A stretch of DNA of 64,000 nt, taken from contig NZ_JAGGML010000001.1 in the NCBI RefSeq assembly GCF_017875275.1, positions 4,609,001 to 4,673,000 on the forward strand. Direction: 5' to 3'. The notes beneath the pieces are model-generated. The model searched no databases and was not told where the DNA came from. It saw only the letters and a list, made by a program, of their open reading frames with translations. The DNA is from Xanthobacter flavus. GTDB taxonomy: Bacteria > Pseudomonadota > Alphaproteobacteria > Rhizobiales > Xanthobacteraceae. Positions 55,317 through 64,000 of the stretch are shown here, in pieces; position 1 is the stretch's first letter; every line of letters begins with the position of its first letter. Position numbers and translations under genes: made by a program.

Positions 55317-56792
55317 TCAGCGCGCCGCCGCGTGGGCCTCGGCAGGGGCTGCCTTGCGCACATGTTCGAAGGCGCGCAGGGCGCGGTCCCGGGCGGCGGC
55401 GTGGTCCACGAGGGGCTTGGGATAGGAGTGGCCCAGCCTGATGCCGGCGGCGGCGAGGGTGTCCTGGGGGGCGGTCCACGGCTGGTGGATGAGCTTGGCC
55501 GGCAGGCGCTTCAGCTCCGGCACGAAGGTGCGCACATAGGTGCCTTCGGGGTCGAACTTCTCGCCCTGCGTCACCGGATTGAAGATGCGGAAATAGGGCG
55601 CGGCATCGAGGCCGGAGCCGGCGACCCACTGCCAGGAGGCGGCGTTGTTGGCCGCGTCGGCATCCACCAGCGTGTCCCAGAACCAGTCCTCGCCCCCGCG
55701 CCAATCAATGAGCAGGTGCTTGGCGAGGAAGGAGGCCACCACCATCCGCACCCGGTTGTGCATCCAGCCCGTCTGCCAGAGCTGGCGCATGCCCGCATCC
55801 ACCAGCGGATAGCCGGTGAGGCCGCGCCGCCACGCCTTCAGCTCGCCCGAGCACTCCCGCCACGGGAAGGCATCGAAGTTCGGCTGGATGTTGCGCTGGG
55901 CGATGTCCGGCTCCTCGGCGAGGAGGTGGTAGGAAAATTCGCGCCAGTAGAGTTCCGCCTCGAACTTCGCGGCGTCGCTCCCCGGCACCTCGCCCGCATC
56001 CACCGCATGACGCACGGCGAAGAGGAGCTGGCGGGGGGAAATCTCGCCGAACCTGAGATGGGGGGACAGGCGGGAGACGTGATCGAGGTCCGGCCGGTCG
56101 CGGCCCGTGGCGTAGCCTTTCAGGCCGTCGTCGATGAAGGCGGAAAGCCGCTGCCGCGCCGCCGCCTCGCCCACGTTCCATGCGGCACGGAGCCCGCCGG
56201 CCCAGTCCGGCTTTTCGGGCTCCAGCGCGAAGCTCTCCAGCGTGTCGCCCTCCGGCGCACGGGCCACGCCCTTGAGATGCTTCGGAGCGGGTAGGGGCGG
56301 GGAGAGGTCGCGCTCGCGCAACGCGGCACGGTGGAAGGAGGAGAAGGTGCGCGGCATGCGCCCCGATCCGCCGAGCACGGTGCCAGGCGGATGCAGCAGG
56401 TGGGCACAGAAGCGCAGCACCCGCCGCTCCTCCGAGGCGAGACGGGCGGTAATGGCCCGGTCCAGCTTGCCCTCGGCTTCGCCCGCACGATCGTTGAAGG
56501 CGACCGTTGCCGCGCCCAGCGCAGAGGCCACCTCCGGAACGATGCGGGTGGCCGGACCCTGTCGCAGGATCAACGGAATGCCGTGATGGGAGAGGTTTGC
56601 CTTGAGCGTCCTTAGCGATTGGGCGAGCCACCAGCGGGACGCGCCGCCGAGCGGGCGGATGTGGGGGCTGTCCTCGTCGAGGACATAGAGCGCGGCGATG
56701 GGGGCGCCGGTTTCCGCGAGGGCGTTCAGCGCCGGGTTATCGGCCAGGCGCAGATCGTCGCGGAACCACAGGAGGGATGGAGCGGCTGTCAT
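55317..56792 (-). CDS. phrB: Deoxyribodipyrimidine photolyase
   Basis: 491 residues from ATG 56792 (MTAAPSLLWFRDDLRLADNPAL). The N-terminal photolyase alpha/beta domain has LWFRDDLRLADN and ALYVLDED. The FAD domain has HLRFGEISPRQLL, ELYWREFSYHLL, DAGMRQLWQTGWMHNRVRMVVASFLAKHLLIDWRGGEDWFWDTLVDADAANNAASWQWVAGSG and the closing RIFNPVTQGEKFDPEGTYVRTFVPEL. It belongs to the class I CPD photolyases, which repair UV-induced pyrimidine dimers using light. It lies 86 bases downstream of the MFS gene on the same strand. Confidence 0.95.
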   Translation of the reverse strand: MTAAPSLLWFRDDLRLADNPALNALAETGAPIAALYVLDEDSPHIRPLGGASRWWLAQSLRTLKANLSHHGIPLILRQGPATRIVPEVASALGAATVAFNDRAGEAEGKLDRAITARLASEERRVLRFCAHLLHPPGTVLGGSGRMPRTFSSFHRAALRERDLSPPLPAPKHLKGVARAPEGDTLESFALEPEKPDWAGGLRAAWNVGEAAARQRLSAFIDDGLKGYATGRDRPDLDHVSRLSPHLRFGEISPRQLLFAVRHAVDAGEVPGSDAAKFEAELYWREFSYHLLAEEPDIAQRNIQPNFDAFPWRECSGELKAWRRGLTGYPLVDAGMRQLWQTGWMHNRVRMVVASFLAKHLLIDWRGGEDWFWDTLVDADAANNAASWQWVAGSGLDAAPYFRIFNPVTQGEKFDPEGTYVRTFVPELKRLPAKLIHQPWTAPQDTLAAAGIRLGHSYPKPLVDHAAARDRALRAFEHVRKAAPAEAHAAAR

Positions 56793-56877
56793 GACGCACC
56801 TTCCTACGCGGACGGGACAGGGGAGGTTCACTCCCTTTTCCCGTCCGGCGCAAGGGGCGCGTTGTTGTTGGGGCGCG

Positions 56878-58224
56878 TCAGTGGTCCATGTTCACGTCGC
56901 GGGTTTCCTTGCCGATCACCAGTGCCGCGAGCGTGAGCAGCGCCATGACCGATAGATAGATGCCCACCCAGAACGGGCTGCCGCCGCCATAGCTCCACAG
57001 CGCCACCGCGATGAACGGGGCCACCGCCGCACCGAGGATGGACGAGACGTTGTAGGAAATGCCCGAGCCCGTGTAGCGCACGTTGGCGGGGAACAGCTCC
57101 GGCAGCAGCGCGCCCATGGGCCCGAAAGTGAGACCCATCAGCGTGAAGCCGATGACGAGCCACGCCATCACCCCCACTGGCCCGGCGGAGAGGATCGGCA
57201 CCCACAGGAGGCCGAACAGCACAATGGCGGCCGTGATGCCGATGAGCGTGCGGCGGCGGCCCCAGCGGTCGGCCCAGGGGCCGGACACGAGGGTGAAGAT
57301 GCCGAAGAACACCACGCCGCCGATCATCATCAGAACGAAGGTGCGATAGTCATAGCCGAGCCCCGGCACCGCCGCCGTGGTCGGGGCGCGGCCGTAGCTC
57401 AGGGAGAAGGTGGTCATCAGATAGAACAGCACGTAGGTCGCGAGCATGTAGAAGGTGCCAAGGATCAGCTCGCGCCAGTGCGTCTTGAACGCCGCGGCCA
57501 GCGGCAGCTTCTGGATGCGGCCATGCTCGACCGCCTTGGCGAAGGCCGGGCTCTCCACCAGCGAGATGCGCACCCACAGGCCGACGATCACCATCACCGC
57601 CGAGAACAGGAAGGGCAGGCGCCAGCCCCAGGAGAGGAAGGCGTCGGACGGGCGGGACGGATCGCTCGACGGCATCAGCGCCGCGATGGCGAGGAACAGG
57701 CCGTTGGCGATGATGAAGCCGATGGGCGCGCCAAGCTGCGGGAAGGTGCCGTAGACGGCGCGCTTGCCGGCCGGCGCATTCTCGGTGGCGACCAGCGCCG
57801 CGCCGCTCCATTCGCCGCCGAGCGCGAAGCCCTGGGCGAGGCGCAGGATGACCAGCAGCAGGGGCGCGAACCAGCCGGCCGTCTGGAAGGTGGGCAGCAG
57901 GCCGATGAGGAAGGTGGCGATGCCCATGGTGAGCAGCGCGCCCACCAGCGTGATCTTGCGGCCCTTCTTGTCGCCGAGGTGGCCGAAGAAGATGGCGCCG
58001 AGCGGCCGCGCCACCATGGCCGCGCCGAAGATGGCGAACGAGGCGAGGAGCGCCGTGGTGTCGTTGCCGGCCGGGAAGAACAGGTGCGGGAACACCAGCA
58101 CCGCCGCCGTGGCATAGACATAGAAGTCGTAGAACTCGATGGTGGTGCCGACCAGGCTCGCGAGGATGACGCGCGAGCGGGGATTGACGGCGGGCGCCGC
58201 ATCGGCGGCGAAGGTCGTGGACAT
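56878..58224 (-). CDS. MHS-family MFS transporter
   Basis: 448 residues with 12 membrane helices. The N-terminal signature RSRVILASLVGTTIEFYDFYVYATAAVLVFPHLFFP and the loop GHLGDKKGRKITLVGALLTMGIATFLIGLLP identify the metabolite:H+ symporter family (ProP, KgtP and ShiA relatives). RLAQGFALGGEWSGAAL and GPWADRWGRRRTLI are further MFS motifs. The substrate is probably an organic acid, but sequence alone does not tell which. Confidence 0.92.
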   Translation of the reverse strand: MSTTFAADAAPAVNPRSRVILASLVGTTIEFYDFYVYATAAVLVFPHLFFPAGNDTTALLASFAIFGAAMVARPLGAIFFGHLGDKKGRKITLVGALLTMGIATFLIGLLPTFQTAGWFAPLLLVILRLAQGFALGGEWSGAALVATENAPAGKRAVYGTFPQLGAPIGFIIANGLFLAIAALMPSSDPSRPSDAFLSWGWRLPFLFSAVMVIVGLWVRISLVESPAFAKAVEHGRIQKLPLAAAFKTHWRELILGTFYMLATYVLFYLMTTFSLSYGRAPTTAAVPGLGYDYRTFVLMMIGGVVFFGIFTLVSGPWADRWGRRRTLIGITAAIVLFGLLWVPILSAGPVGVMAWLVIGFTLMGLTFGPMGALLPELFPANVRYTGSGISYNVSSILGAAVAPFIAVALWSYGGGSPFWVGIYLSVMALLTLAALVIGKETRDVNMDH

Positions 58225-58914
58225 GGGGTACTTTCCAACTGCGCCCCGGGGCGCGGGCCGGGAGCCGCTTGGCGTCGGCTGCGGGGTCCGGCAATTTTAT
58301 GTCGCGGCTGGATGGGGCAGTGAGCCAACGGCGCGGACGGTTGCCGCCAGTTGATAGATTGTTGCGCGCTATATGACCAGACGGTCTCTATCGCCCTGAG
58401 ACAAGCCCGCTATGTGGCGGGCGCATACGTCCGGTGTCGCCCTATCCCCTCGGTTGCAGCCCACGCGGATCTCGAACGTGACAATGGGATGGCAAATTTT
58501 TGGACAAGCTGTGGATGACGGGCATGCCGGAAAAAATGCGGACTGGCACGGCCCGATCGACCCGGCGCCGGCCGCGACGCCCCGGCACTACATTGAAATT
58601 AAGCGTTTCCTCACCATATGAGACCCAACATCTTGTGCCCTGCGGGTCGATGGAGCACCATTGGTCGTAGTTCGAGGGCACTTCGGGCCACTCTGAGGTG
58701 CGTTGACGGACGGCGCGGACTCACACTAGCGTCACGCCCATCAACGACCCGCGCCTCGCGTAGCTTATGCGGCATGGGCACCTCACCAGAACCCGAAGTC
58801 GGCAGTCCTTGCAAAGGGACGGCGCGCTGCGCCGTACCTGACGGGAAGCTGTCCGCCATATTCGTCCTGTAGACTGATCGGCCCAAGCGAGGCCGAGCCG
58901 AAGGAGCACCGGTC
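58225..58914. other. Intergenic region between MFS gene and nrdJ
   Basis: About 690 bases. It must hold the divergent promoters. A reverse ORF at 58442-58681 (79 residues, starting MPSNYDQWCSIDPQGTRCWVSYGEE) has a plausible start but a basic, low-complexity tail and no known family. I leave it unannotated. A strong AAGGAGC precedes the nrdJ ATG. No cobalamin riboswitch could be drawn convincingly. Confidence 0.4.
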
Positions 58915-61900
58915 ATGCGCGTTGAACGCCGCTACACGCAAGAGGGTCGTTCCCCTTACGCGGACATTCCGTTCCGCGAGACCGTGAGCGAGATCAGGAA
59001 CCCCGACGGCTCGGTGGTCTTCCGCCAGGAGGGCATTGAGGTACCCGCCCAGTTCTCGCAGGTGGCCTCCGACATCCTCGCGCAGAAATATTTCCGCAAG
59101 GCCGGCGTGCCCGCGCGCCTGAAGAAGGTGGAGGAGAATTCCGTCCCCTCCTTCCTGTGGCGTTCCGTAGCCGACCACGAGGCGCTTGCGGGCCTGCCCG
59201 AGAAGGAGCGCCTGATCGGCGAGACCTCGGCCAAGCAGGTGTTCGACCGTCTCGCCGGCACCTGGACCTATTGGGGCTGGAAGGGCGGCTATTTCGACGG
59301 CGAGGCCGATGCGCAGGCCTTCTTCGACGAGCATTGCTACATGCTCGCCATGCAGATGGCCGCACCCAACTCGCCGCAGTGGTTCAACACCGGCTTGTTC
59401 TGGGCCTACGGCATCGATGGGCCGGGGCAGGGCCACTATTATGTGGACTACCAGACGGGCGAGCTGGCGGCCTCCACCTCGGCCTATGAGCATCCCCAGC
59501 CGCATGCCTGCTTCATCCAGTCCGTCAGCGACGATCTGGTGAGCGACGGCGGCATCATGGACCTGTGGGTGCGTGAGGCGCGCCTGTTCAAGTACGGCTC
59601 CGGCACCGGCTCCAACTTCTCCGCGCTGCGCGGCGAGGGCGAGAAGCTCTCCGGCGGCGGCCGCTCCTCCGGTCTCATGAGCTTCCTCAAGATCGGCGAC
59701 CGGGCTGCGGGCGCCATCAAGTCCGGCGGCACCACCCGCCGCGCCGCCAAGATGGTGGTGGTCGATGCCGACCACCCGGACATCGAGGCCTATGTGGACT
59801 GGAAGGTGATCGAGGAGCAGAAGGTCGCCTCCCTCGTCACCGGCTCCAAGCTCAATGCCAAGCACCTCAAGGCCGTGCTCAAGGCCTGCGTGAACTGCGA
59901 AGGCAACGGCGACGACTGCTTCGATCCGGAGAAGAACCCGGCCCTCAAGCGCGAGATCAAGGCCGCCCGCAAGGCGTCGGTGGCCGATGCCGCCATCCGC
60001 CGGGTGATCCAGTATGCCCGCCAGGGCTACAAGGACATCGACGTCGCCATCTACGACACCGATTGGGACGGCGAGGCCTACATCACCGTCGCCGGCCAGA
60101 ACTCCAACAATTCCGTTCGCGTCACCGACGACTTCCTGCGCGCGGTCGAGGCCGACGAGGACTGGAACCTCATCCGCCGCACCGACGGCAAGGTGGCGAA
60201 GACCGTCAAGGCCCGCGACCTGTGGGAGAAGATCGGCTCGGCCGCGTGGCACTGCGCCGACCCCGGCATCCAGTTCCACACCGCGGTGAACGACTGGCAC
60301 ACCTGCCCGGCGGCCGGCGAGATCCGCGCCTCCAACCCGTGCTCGGAATACATGTTCCTCGACGACACGGCCTGCAATCTCGCCTCGCTGAACCTGCTGC
60401 AGTTCCGCGACGCGGAGAAGCGGTTCGACGTGGACAGCTACGAGCATGCGGTGCGGCTGTGGACCGTGGTGCTGGAAATCTCCGTGCTGATGGCGCAGTT
60501 CCCCTCGCGCCGCATCGCCGAGCTGTCCTACGAATACCGCACGCTGGGCCTCGGCTACGCCAACATCGGCGGCCTGCTCATGTCGAGCGGCATTCCCTAT
60601 GACTCGGCCCAGGGCCGCGCCATCTGCGGTGCGCTCTCCGCCATCATGACCGGCGTCTGCTACGCCACCTCCGCCGAGATGGCGAAGGAGCTGGGCACGT
60701 TCGCGGCCTATTCGGCCAATGCCCAGTCCATGCTGCGGGTGATCCGCAACCACCGCCGCGCCGCCCATGGCATCGCCGAGGGCTATGAGGGCCTGTCCAT
60801 CGCCCCGGTGCCGCTCGATCACCTCTCCTGCACGGACACCCGCCTCGTCGCCCGCGCCACCGCGGCCTGGGACAAGGCGCTGGAGCTGGGCGAGAAGTAC
60901 GGCTACCGCAACGCCCAGGTCTCGGTGATCGCCCCCACCGGCACCATCGGCCTGGTGATGGATTGCGACACCACCGGCATCGAGCCCGACTTCGCGCTGG
61001 TGAAGTTCAAGAAGCTGGCCGGCGGCGGCTACTTCAAGATCATCAACCGCGCCGTGCCCGAGGCGCTGCGGACCCTCGGCTACAAGGAAGCCGAGATCGC
61101 GGAGATCGAGGCCTATGCGGTGGGCCACGGCTCGCTCGCCAACGCGCCGGCCATCAACCATGGCTCGCTGCGCGCCAAGGGCTTCGATGACGCGGCCATC
61201 GCCAAGGCCGAGGCCGCGGTGAAGACGGCGTTCGACATCAAGTTCGCCTTCAACCGCTGGACCTTCGGCGAGGAGTTCCTCGCCAGCGCCCTGAAGGTGC
61301 CGGCCGCCCAGCTCGCCGACCCGAAGTTCGACCTGCTCGCCTTCCTCGGCTTCTCCAAGGCTGACATCGACGCCGCGAACGTGCACGTCTGCGGGGCGAT
61401 GACGCTGGAAGGCGCGCCTTTCCTCAAAGCCCAGCATCTGCCGGTGTTCGACTGCGCCTCCCCGTGCGGTCGCATCGGCAAGCGCTATCTCTCGGTGGAG
61501 AGCCACATCCGCATGATGGCGGCGGCGCAGCCCTTCATCACGGGCGCCATCTCCAAGACCATCAACATGCCGAACGACGCCAGCGTCGAGGATTGCAAGG
61601 CGGCCTACCTGCTGTCCTGGCGCCTGGCGCTGAAGGCGAACGCGCTCTATCGCGACGGCTCCAAGCTCTCCCAGCCGCTCAACGCCCAGCTGGTGGCGGA
61701 CGAGGAGGACGAGGACGACGCGCTCGAGGCCGTGCTCGCCCAGCCCAACGCGGCCCGCACCGCGTCGGTCACCGAGAAGATCGTCGAGCGGGTGGTGGAG
61801 CGCATCGTCGAGCACCGCGTGCGCGAGCGCGAGAAGATGCCCGACCGCCGCAAGGGCTACACCCAGAAGGCGGTGGTGGGCGGCCACAAGGTCTACCTGC

Positions 61901-62652
61901 GCACCGGCGAATATGATGACGGCCGCCTCGGCGAGATCTTCATCGACATGCACAAGGAGGGCGCGGCGCTCCGCTCGCTCCTCAACAACTTCGCCATCGC
62001 CATCTCGCTCGGCCTCCAGTACGGCGTGCCGCTCGAGGAATATGTGGACGCCTTCACCTTCACCCGCTTCGAGCCCGCCGGCCCGGTGCAGGGCAACGAC
62101 ACCATCAAGTACGCCACCTCCATGCTGGACTACGTGTTCCGCGAACTGGCGGTGAGCTATCTCGGCCGCAACGATCTCGGCCACGTGGACCTCTCCGAGA
62201 CCGGCTTCGATGCCCTCGGAAAGGGCGTGGACGAGGGCAAGGCGCCGACCAATCCGTCGGCCCGCATCGTCTCCAAGGGCCTCGTGCGCGGCAAGACGGT
62301 GAACCTGCTGGTGCCTCAGACGGTCTCCACCGAGCCGCGGTCCGGCACGGACAACGTGACCGTGCTGCGCGCCTCCGGCACCCAGACCCTGGGCGCAACC
62401 GCGCTCAAGGCGGACCCCGCCGAGCTGGCCGAAGCCACCCCCGAGGTGGGCGAGCTGGAGGCGGCGGTGGAGAGCCTGATGGAGAAGTCGCTCCCCTGGT
62501 CCGCCTCCGCCCGCAAGGCCGAGGCCCGCGCCGAGGCGAAGGCCAAGGGCTATGAGGGCGAAGCCTGCCCCGAGTGCATGAACTTCACCATGGTGCGCAA
62601 CGGCACCTGCCTGAAGTGCGACACCTGCGGCGGGACCACCGGCTGCAGCTGA
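58915..62652 (+). CDS. nrdJ: Vitamin B12-dependent ribonucleoside-diphosphate reductase
   Basis: 1,245 residues, class II RNR of the long alphaproteobacterial type. It reduces ribonucleotides to deoxyribonucleotides with adenosylcobalamin as radical generator, independent of oxygen. N474-P-C476-S-E478 is the radical site (thiyl Cys476). Cys199 (HACFIQSV) and Cys487 (DTACNLAS) are the likely redox pair. [20 protein letters not shown] starts at about 674. The C-terminus has a Cys-rich tail (CPEC near 1218, then [12 protein letters not shown]) for re-reduction by thioredoxin and metal binding. An acidic linker [10 protein letters not shown] and repeated [14 protein letters not shown] lie near 930-970. 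The start is fixed by AAGGAGC about 7 bases upstream. Confidence 0.97.
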   Translation: MRVERRYTQEGRSPYADIPFRETVSEIRNPDGSVVFRQEGIEVPAQFSQVASDILAQKYFRKAGVPARLKKVEENSVPSFLWRSVADHEALAGLPEKERLIGETSAKQVFDRLAGTWTYWGWKGGYFDGEADAQAFFDEHCYMLAMQMAAPNSPQWFNTGLFWAYGIDGPGQGHYYVDYQTGELAASTSAYEHPQPHACFIQSVSDDLVSDGGIMDLWVREARLFKYGSGTGSNFSALRGEGEKLSGGGRSSGLMSFLKIGDRAAGAIKSGGTTRRAAKMVVVDADHPDIEAYVDWKVIEEQKVASLVTGSKLNAKHLKAVLKACVNCEGNGDDCFDPEKNPALKREIKAARKASVADAAIRRVIQYARQGYKDIDVAIYDTDWDGEAYITVAGQNSNNSVRVTDDFLRAVEADEDWNLIRRTDGKVAKTVKARDLWEKIGSAAWHCADPGIQFHTAVNDWHTCPAAGEIRASNPCSEYMFLDDTACNLASLNLLQFRDAEKRFDVDSYEHAVRLWTVVLEISVLMAQFPSRRIAELSYEYRTLGLGYANIGGLLMSSGIPYDSAQGRAICGALSAIMTGVCYATSAEMAKELGTFAAYSANAQSMLRVIRNHRRAAHGIAEGYEGLSIAPVPLDHLSCTDTRLVARATAAWDKALELGEKYGYRNAQVSVIAPTGTIGLVMDCDTTGIEPDFALVKFKKLAGGGYFKIINRAVPEALRTLGYKEAEIAEIEAYAVGHGSLANAPAINHGSLRAKGFDDAAIAKAEAAVKTAFDIKFAFNRWTFGEEFLASALKVPAAQLADPKFDLLAFLGFSKADIDAANVHVCGAMTLEGAPFLKAQHLPVFDCASPCGRIGKRYLSVESHIRMMAAAQPFITGAISKTINMPNDASVEDCKAAYLLSWRLALKANALYRDGSKLSQPLNAQLVADEEDEDDALEAVLAQPNAARTASVTEKIVERVVERIVEHRVREREKMPDRRKGYTQKAVVGGHKVYLRTGEYDDGRLGEIFIDMHKEGAALRSLLNNFAIAISLGLQYGVPLEEYVDAFTFTRFEPAGPVQGNDTIKYATSMLDYVFRELAVSYLGRNDLGHVDLSETGFDALGKGVDEGKAPTNPSARIVSKGLVRGKTVNLLVPQTVSTEPRSGTDNVTVLRASGTQTLGATALKADPAELAEATPEVGELEAAVESLMEKSLPWSASARKAEARAEAKAKGYEGEACPECMNFTMVRNGTCLKCDTCGGTTGCS

Positions 62653-62659
62653 ACGACTG

Positions 62660-62684
62660 CCGCCCCGAGCTTGGCTCGGGGCGG
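62660..62684 (+). terminator. GC-rich hairpin after nrdJ
   Basis: A perfect 11-bp stem (CCGCCCCGAGC, loop TTG, complement) 8 bases after the nrdJ stop, without a T-run. It may stabilise the mRNA end or act as a partial terminator. Confidence 0.5.
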
Positions 62685-62693
62685 TGTCCCGGA

Positions 62694-62817
62694 ATTTCGC
62701 GCGGCACGCGATGCAGGGATGAAAAGAAAAGCGCTGGAGCACGCACTCCGACGCTTCTGCTTGCAACCTCAACGAAAGACCGATCGCGCCAGATTTCCAG
62801 TCGTGGACATGATCGTT
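62694..62817 (+). other. Unassigned spacer between two hairpins
   Basis: About 120 bases between the GC-rich hairpin and the terminator. It includes CGATGCAGGGATGAAAAGAA and GGAG-N6-CTCC. It has no ORF and could be part of a processed 3' RNA. I cannot assign it. Confidence 0.25.
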
Positions 62818-62845
62818 GCCCGGGACCTTGGTCCCGGGCATTTTT
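62818..62845 (+). terminator. Rho-independent terminator of nrdJ
   Basis: Arms GCCCGGGACC (62818-62827) and GGTCCCGGGC (62830-62839) around TT, followed by A and five T residues (62841-62845). The T-run lies on the + strand, so it ends the nrdJ transcript. It stands 22 bases before the stop of the convergent secreted-protein gene. Confidence 0.75.
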
Positions 62846-62866
62846 CGTTCCGTCCCGAAACGGCTA

Positions 62867-63382
62867 TCAGCGCCGGAACACCTGATTGGCGACCCGCACC
62901 GCCTGGTCGTTGGGCAGCGGCGAATCCTGGAAGGTCTCCAGCTGGATCTGCACGCGGTTGAAGCGTCCGCGCGGCGAGGTGTGAACGAACCGCTGGAAGG
63001 CGACGAGCCCGCCTTGCCCGATCACGTCGCCGCGGGCGAACGGTGTCCATGTTCCATCCGCAGCCTGGTAGCGGACCTTGAGGATCGCCTGGATCGGCTC
63101 GCGGAAATCGTCGGCGAACAGCGTTCCCCTGACGCCCACCCGGCCATCGGCCCCCCAGCAGATGATCGCCTTGCCCAGGGGCGCGCCGAACAGGTGCGGG
63201 AAGTCGCCGAAATCCGCGTTGTTGGTGTTGATGGAGATCTCCTGGACGCGCGCGACGTTCGATTGGGCGAACATGGTGCAGTCGCCCGCCCCGAAGGCGT
63301 GGGCCGCGCCGCCCGTAACCCCCGCAAGAGCCAAGCCGAGACCCGCCGCTGTCAGCAGTCTTGACGAAAAACGTCTCATCAT
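62867..63382 (-). CDS. Secreted hypothetical protein
   Basis: 171 residues from ATG 63382 (MMRRFSSRLLTAAGLGLALAGVTGGAAHA-FGAG), with GAGGGG about 9 bases upstream. The long in-frame extension to 63520 lacks any ribosome site. It has a clear Sec signal peptide cleaved after AHA. The mature domain (DCTMFAQSNVARVQEISINTNN through LETFQDSPLPNDQAVRVANQVFRR, two cysteines likely disulfide-bonded) looks like a small beta-rich periplasmic domain. I do not recognise the family. Confidence 0.75.
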   Translation of the reverse strand: MMRRFSSRLLTAAGLGLALAGVTGGAAHAFGAGDCTMFAQSNVARVQEISINTNNADFGDFPHLFGAPLGKAIICWGADGRVGVRGTLFADDFREPIQAILKVRYQAADGTWTPFARGDVIGQGGLVAFQRFVHTSPRGRFNRVQIQLETFQDSPLPNDQAVRVANQVFRR

Positions 63383-63686
63383 TCCAACGCCCCTCAATAA
63401 TCCGCCGGCATTTCGTGCGGATTTCCCAAGCGGAAGAAGGCTATGGGGCGGACTTCCCGGGCACAAGACAAAACAAGCGCACAGACATCCCTCTGAGGCG
63501 GGAGGTAAAGCGCGTCTCATCTAGCATGTTACCTCCCGCGTGTGCTTGATGATCCGGCTCACTTCCGCGGTCGAAGGGCGCATCGCGGCGGAGGATCGCG
63601 GCGGTGGGAGGCAGGGAAGAGGGGCAGACCAAGAGGGGCGGGGCAGACGGAGGCGGGGCAGCCCTCCGTCGCCGCAAAGCGCCCTG
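63383..63686. other. Intergenic region
   Basis: About 300 bases, purine-rich on the + strand around 63590-63660 (GGGAGGCAGGGAAGAGGGGC). No gene seen. It contains the upstream region of the secreted-protein gene. Confidence 0.4.
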
Positions 63687-64000
63687 TCAGGCGGCGTTCT
63701 TGATGGCCAAACCGTCCGCGTAGGACACTTCCTTGTAGTTGGAGACTTCGTCGTACTTCAGCCCCACGTCGGCGAGGGCGTCGAGCTTGGCGGCGGTGTC
63801 GAACTTCTTGAGCTTCACCTTGTCCACGTAGAAGGTGTCGATCAGCTCGTTGTAGACCGACGTTTCGTCGATGAAGATGGCGAAGATTTTCACGTCGCCG
63901 AAGCGGATCAGCAGGCGGTTGCCCTGCGGCAGGTCCGCGATATAGACGAAATACTTGCCGTCGCCATCGAGGGCGGCACCGAGGCTTTCCACCAGCTTGG
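63687..64000 (-). CDS. Partial hypothetical gene at window edge
   Basis: The frame stays open from the stop at 63687 to the edge at 64000, so the gene starts outside the window. The visible residues (KLVESLGAALDGDGKYFVYIADLPQGNRLLIRFGDVKIFAIFIDETSVYNELIDTFYVDKVKLKKFDTAAKLDALADVGLKYDEVSNYKEVSYADGLAIKNAA) form the C-terminal 100 or so of a soluble, acidic/lysine-rich protein. I recognise no family. Confidence 0.6.
   Translation of the reverse strand, partial: KLVESLGAALDGDGKYFVYIADLPQGNRLLIRFGDVKIFAIFIDETSVYNELIDTFYVDKVKLKKFDTAAKLDALADVGLKYDEVSNYKEVSYADGLAIKNAA

Noticed and set aside
58442-58681. 79-codon reverse ORF starting MPSNYDQW
   Set aside because: Single weak ORF without a ribosome site or family, and with a basic low-complexity tail. 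Not enough to call a gene.
58225-58914. Possible cobalamin riboswitch or NrdR boxes before nrdJ
   Set aside because: No B12-box with supporting stems and no pair of NrdR-type palindromes could be drawn. GGGCCACTCTGAGG alone is not enough.
58783-62841. A 1,352-codon open frame antisense to nrdJ
   Set aside because: It is the mirror of a GC-rich gene with strong third-position G/C bias. The translation is Ala/Gly/Arg/His/Leu-rich with no motif, while the + strand is a textbook NrdJ.
1-64000. Search for tRNA, rRNA, CRISPR-Cas, toxin-antitoxin or phage-defence genes
   Set aside because: None was recognised on either strand. The accessory content is polysaccharide genes and insertion sequences.

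Overview
The window looks like chromosome of a GC-rich alphaproteobacterium, most probably of the Hyphomicrobiales (Xanthobacter/Azorhizobium/Ancylobacter-like). This rests on gene content and style: a B12-dependent ribonucleotide reductase of about 1,245 residues, an Fpr-type ferredoxin reductase and an rfbCBDA operon. The species cannot be fixed by eye. The window is a surface-polysaccharide (EPS/capsule) locus heavily cut up by insertion sequences (IS), followed by an ordinary housekeeping block from about 53.2 kb.

Layout. 0-2.1 kb: a small secreted protein and decayed DNA with an IS3 remnant. 2.2-9.4 kb (+): an export/polymerisation operon with a Wzc/GumC-like co-polymerase fused to a tyrosine-kinase domain, an unrecognised membrane-anchored protein, a Wzy_C O-antigen ligase/polymerase, an ExoZ-like acyltransferase and a Wzy-like membrane protein. 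9.4-15.6 kb: an IS66 element carrying an IS256 and an IS3 element that itself carries an IS110. 15.6-17.1 kb (-): a Tat-signal beta-helix protein. 17.2-21.1 kb: an IS graveyard. 21.4-22.8 kb (+): a Wzx flippase with inverted IS256 copies on both sides. 22.9-25.1 kb: a broken IS21. 25.3-26.0 kb: fpr. 26.2-31.1 kb (-): ugd-rfbC-rfbB-rfbD-rfbA. 31.3-34.0 kb: an AGE-family isomerase and manC. 34.0-37.7 kb: an IS3 element holding an intact IS21. 38.0-43.5 kb (+): two sugar epimerases, a GumK-like glycosyltransferase and two GT4 glycosyltransferases. 43.9-45.2 kb: a second ugd. 46.0-49.5 kb: pyruvyltransferase, nitroreductase-like protein and TylF-like methyltransferase. 49.5-53.1 kb: the second copies of two IS3 elements. 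53.2-64 kb: sseA, cysK, phrB, an MFS transporter, nrdJ, a secreted protein and a partial gene at the edge.

Together the sugar genes supply UDP-glucuronate, UDP-galacturonate, dTDP-rhamnose and GDP-mannose. Acyl-, pyruvyl- and methyltransferases suggest a decorated acidic heteropolysaccharide made by a Wzx/Wzy route. No initiating phosphoglycosyltransferase and no Wza-type outer-membrane exporter is visible, so part of the pathway must lie elsewhere.

The most interesting observations are structural. An IS66 landed exactly in the overlapping stop codons of two convergent genes and left both proteins unchanged. Three IS256 copies share one frameshift. Two copies of an IS3 element share the same IS110 inside orfA. 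Two ugd copies in inverted orientation match from the base before the start codon almost to the end. A six-codon leader minicistron duplicates the ribosome site and start of the first EPS gene. I saw no CRISPR array, tRNA, rRNA or defence system, and no convincing wholly new system.
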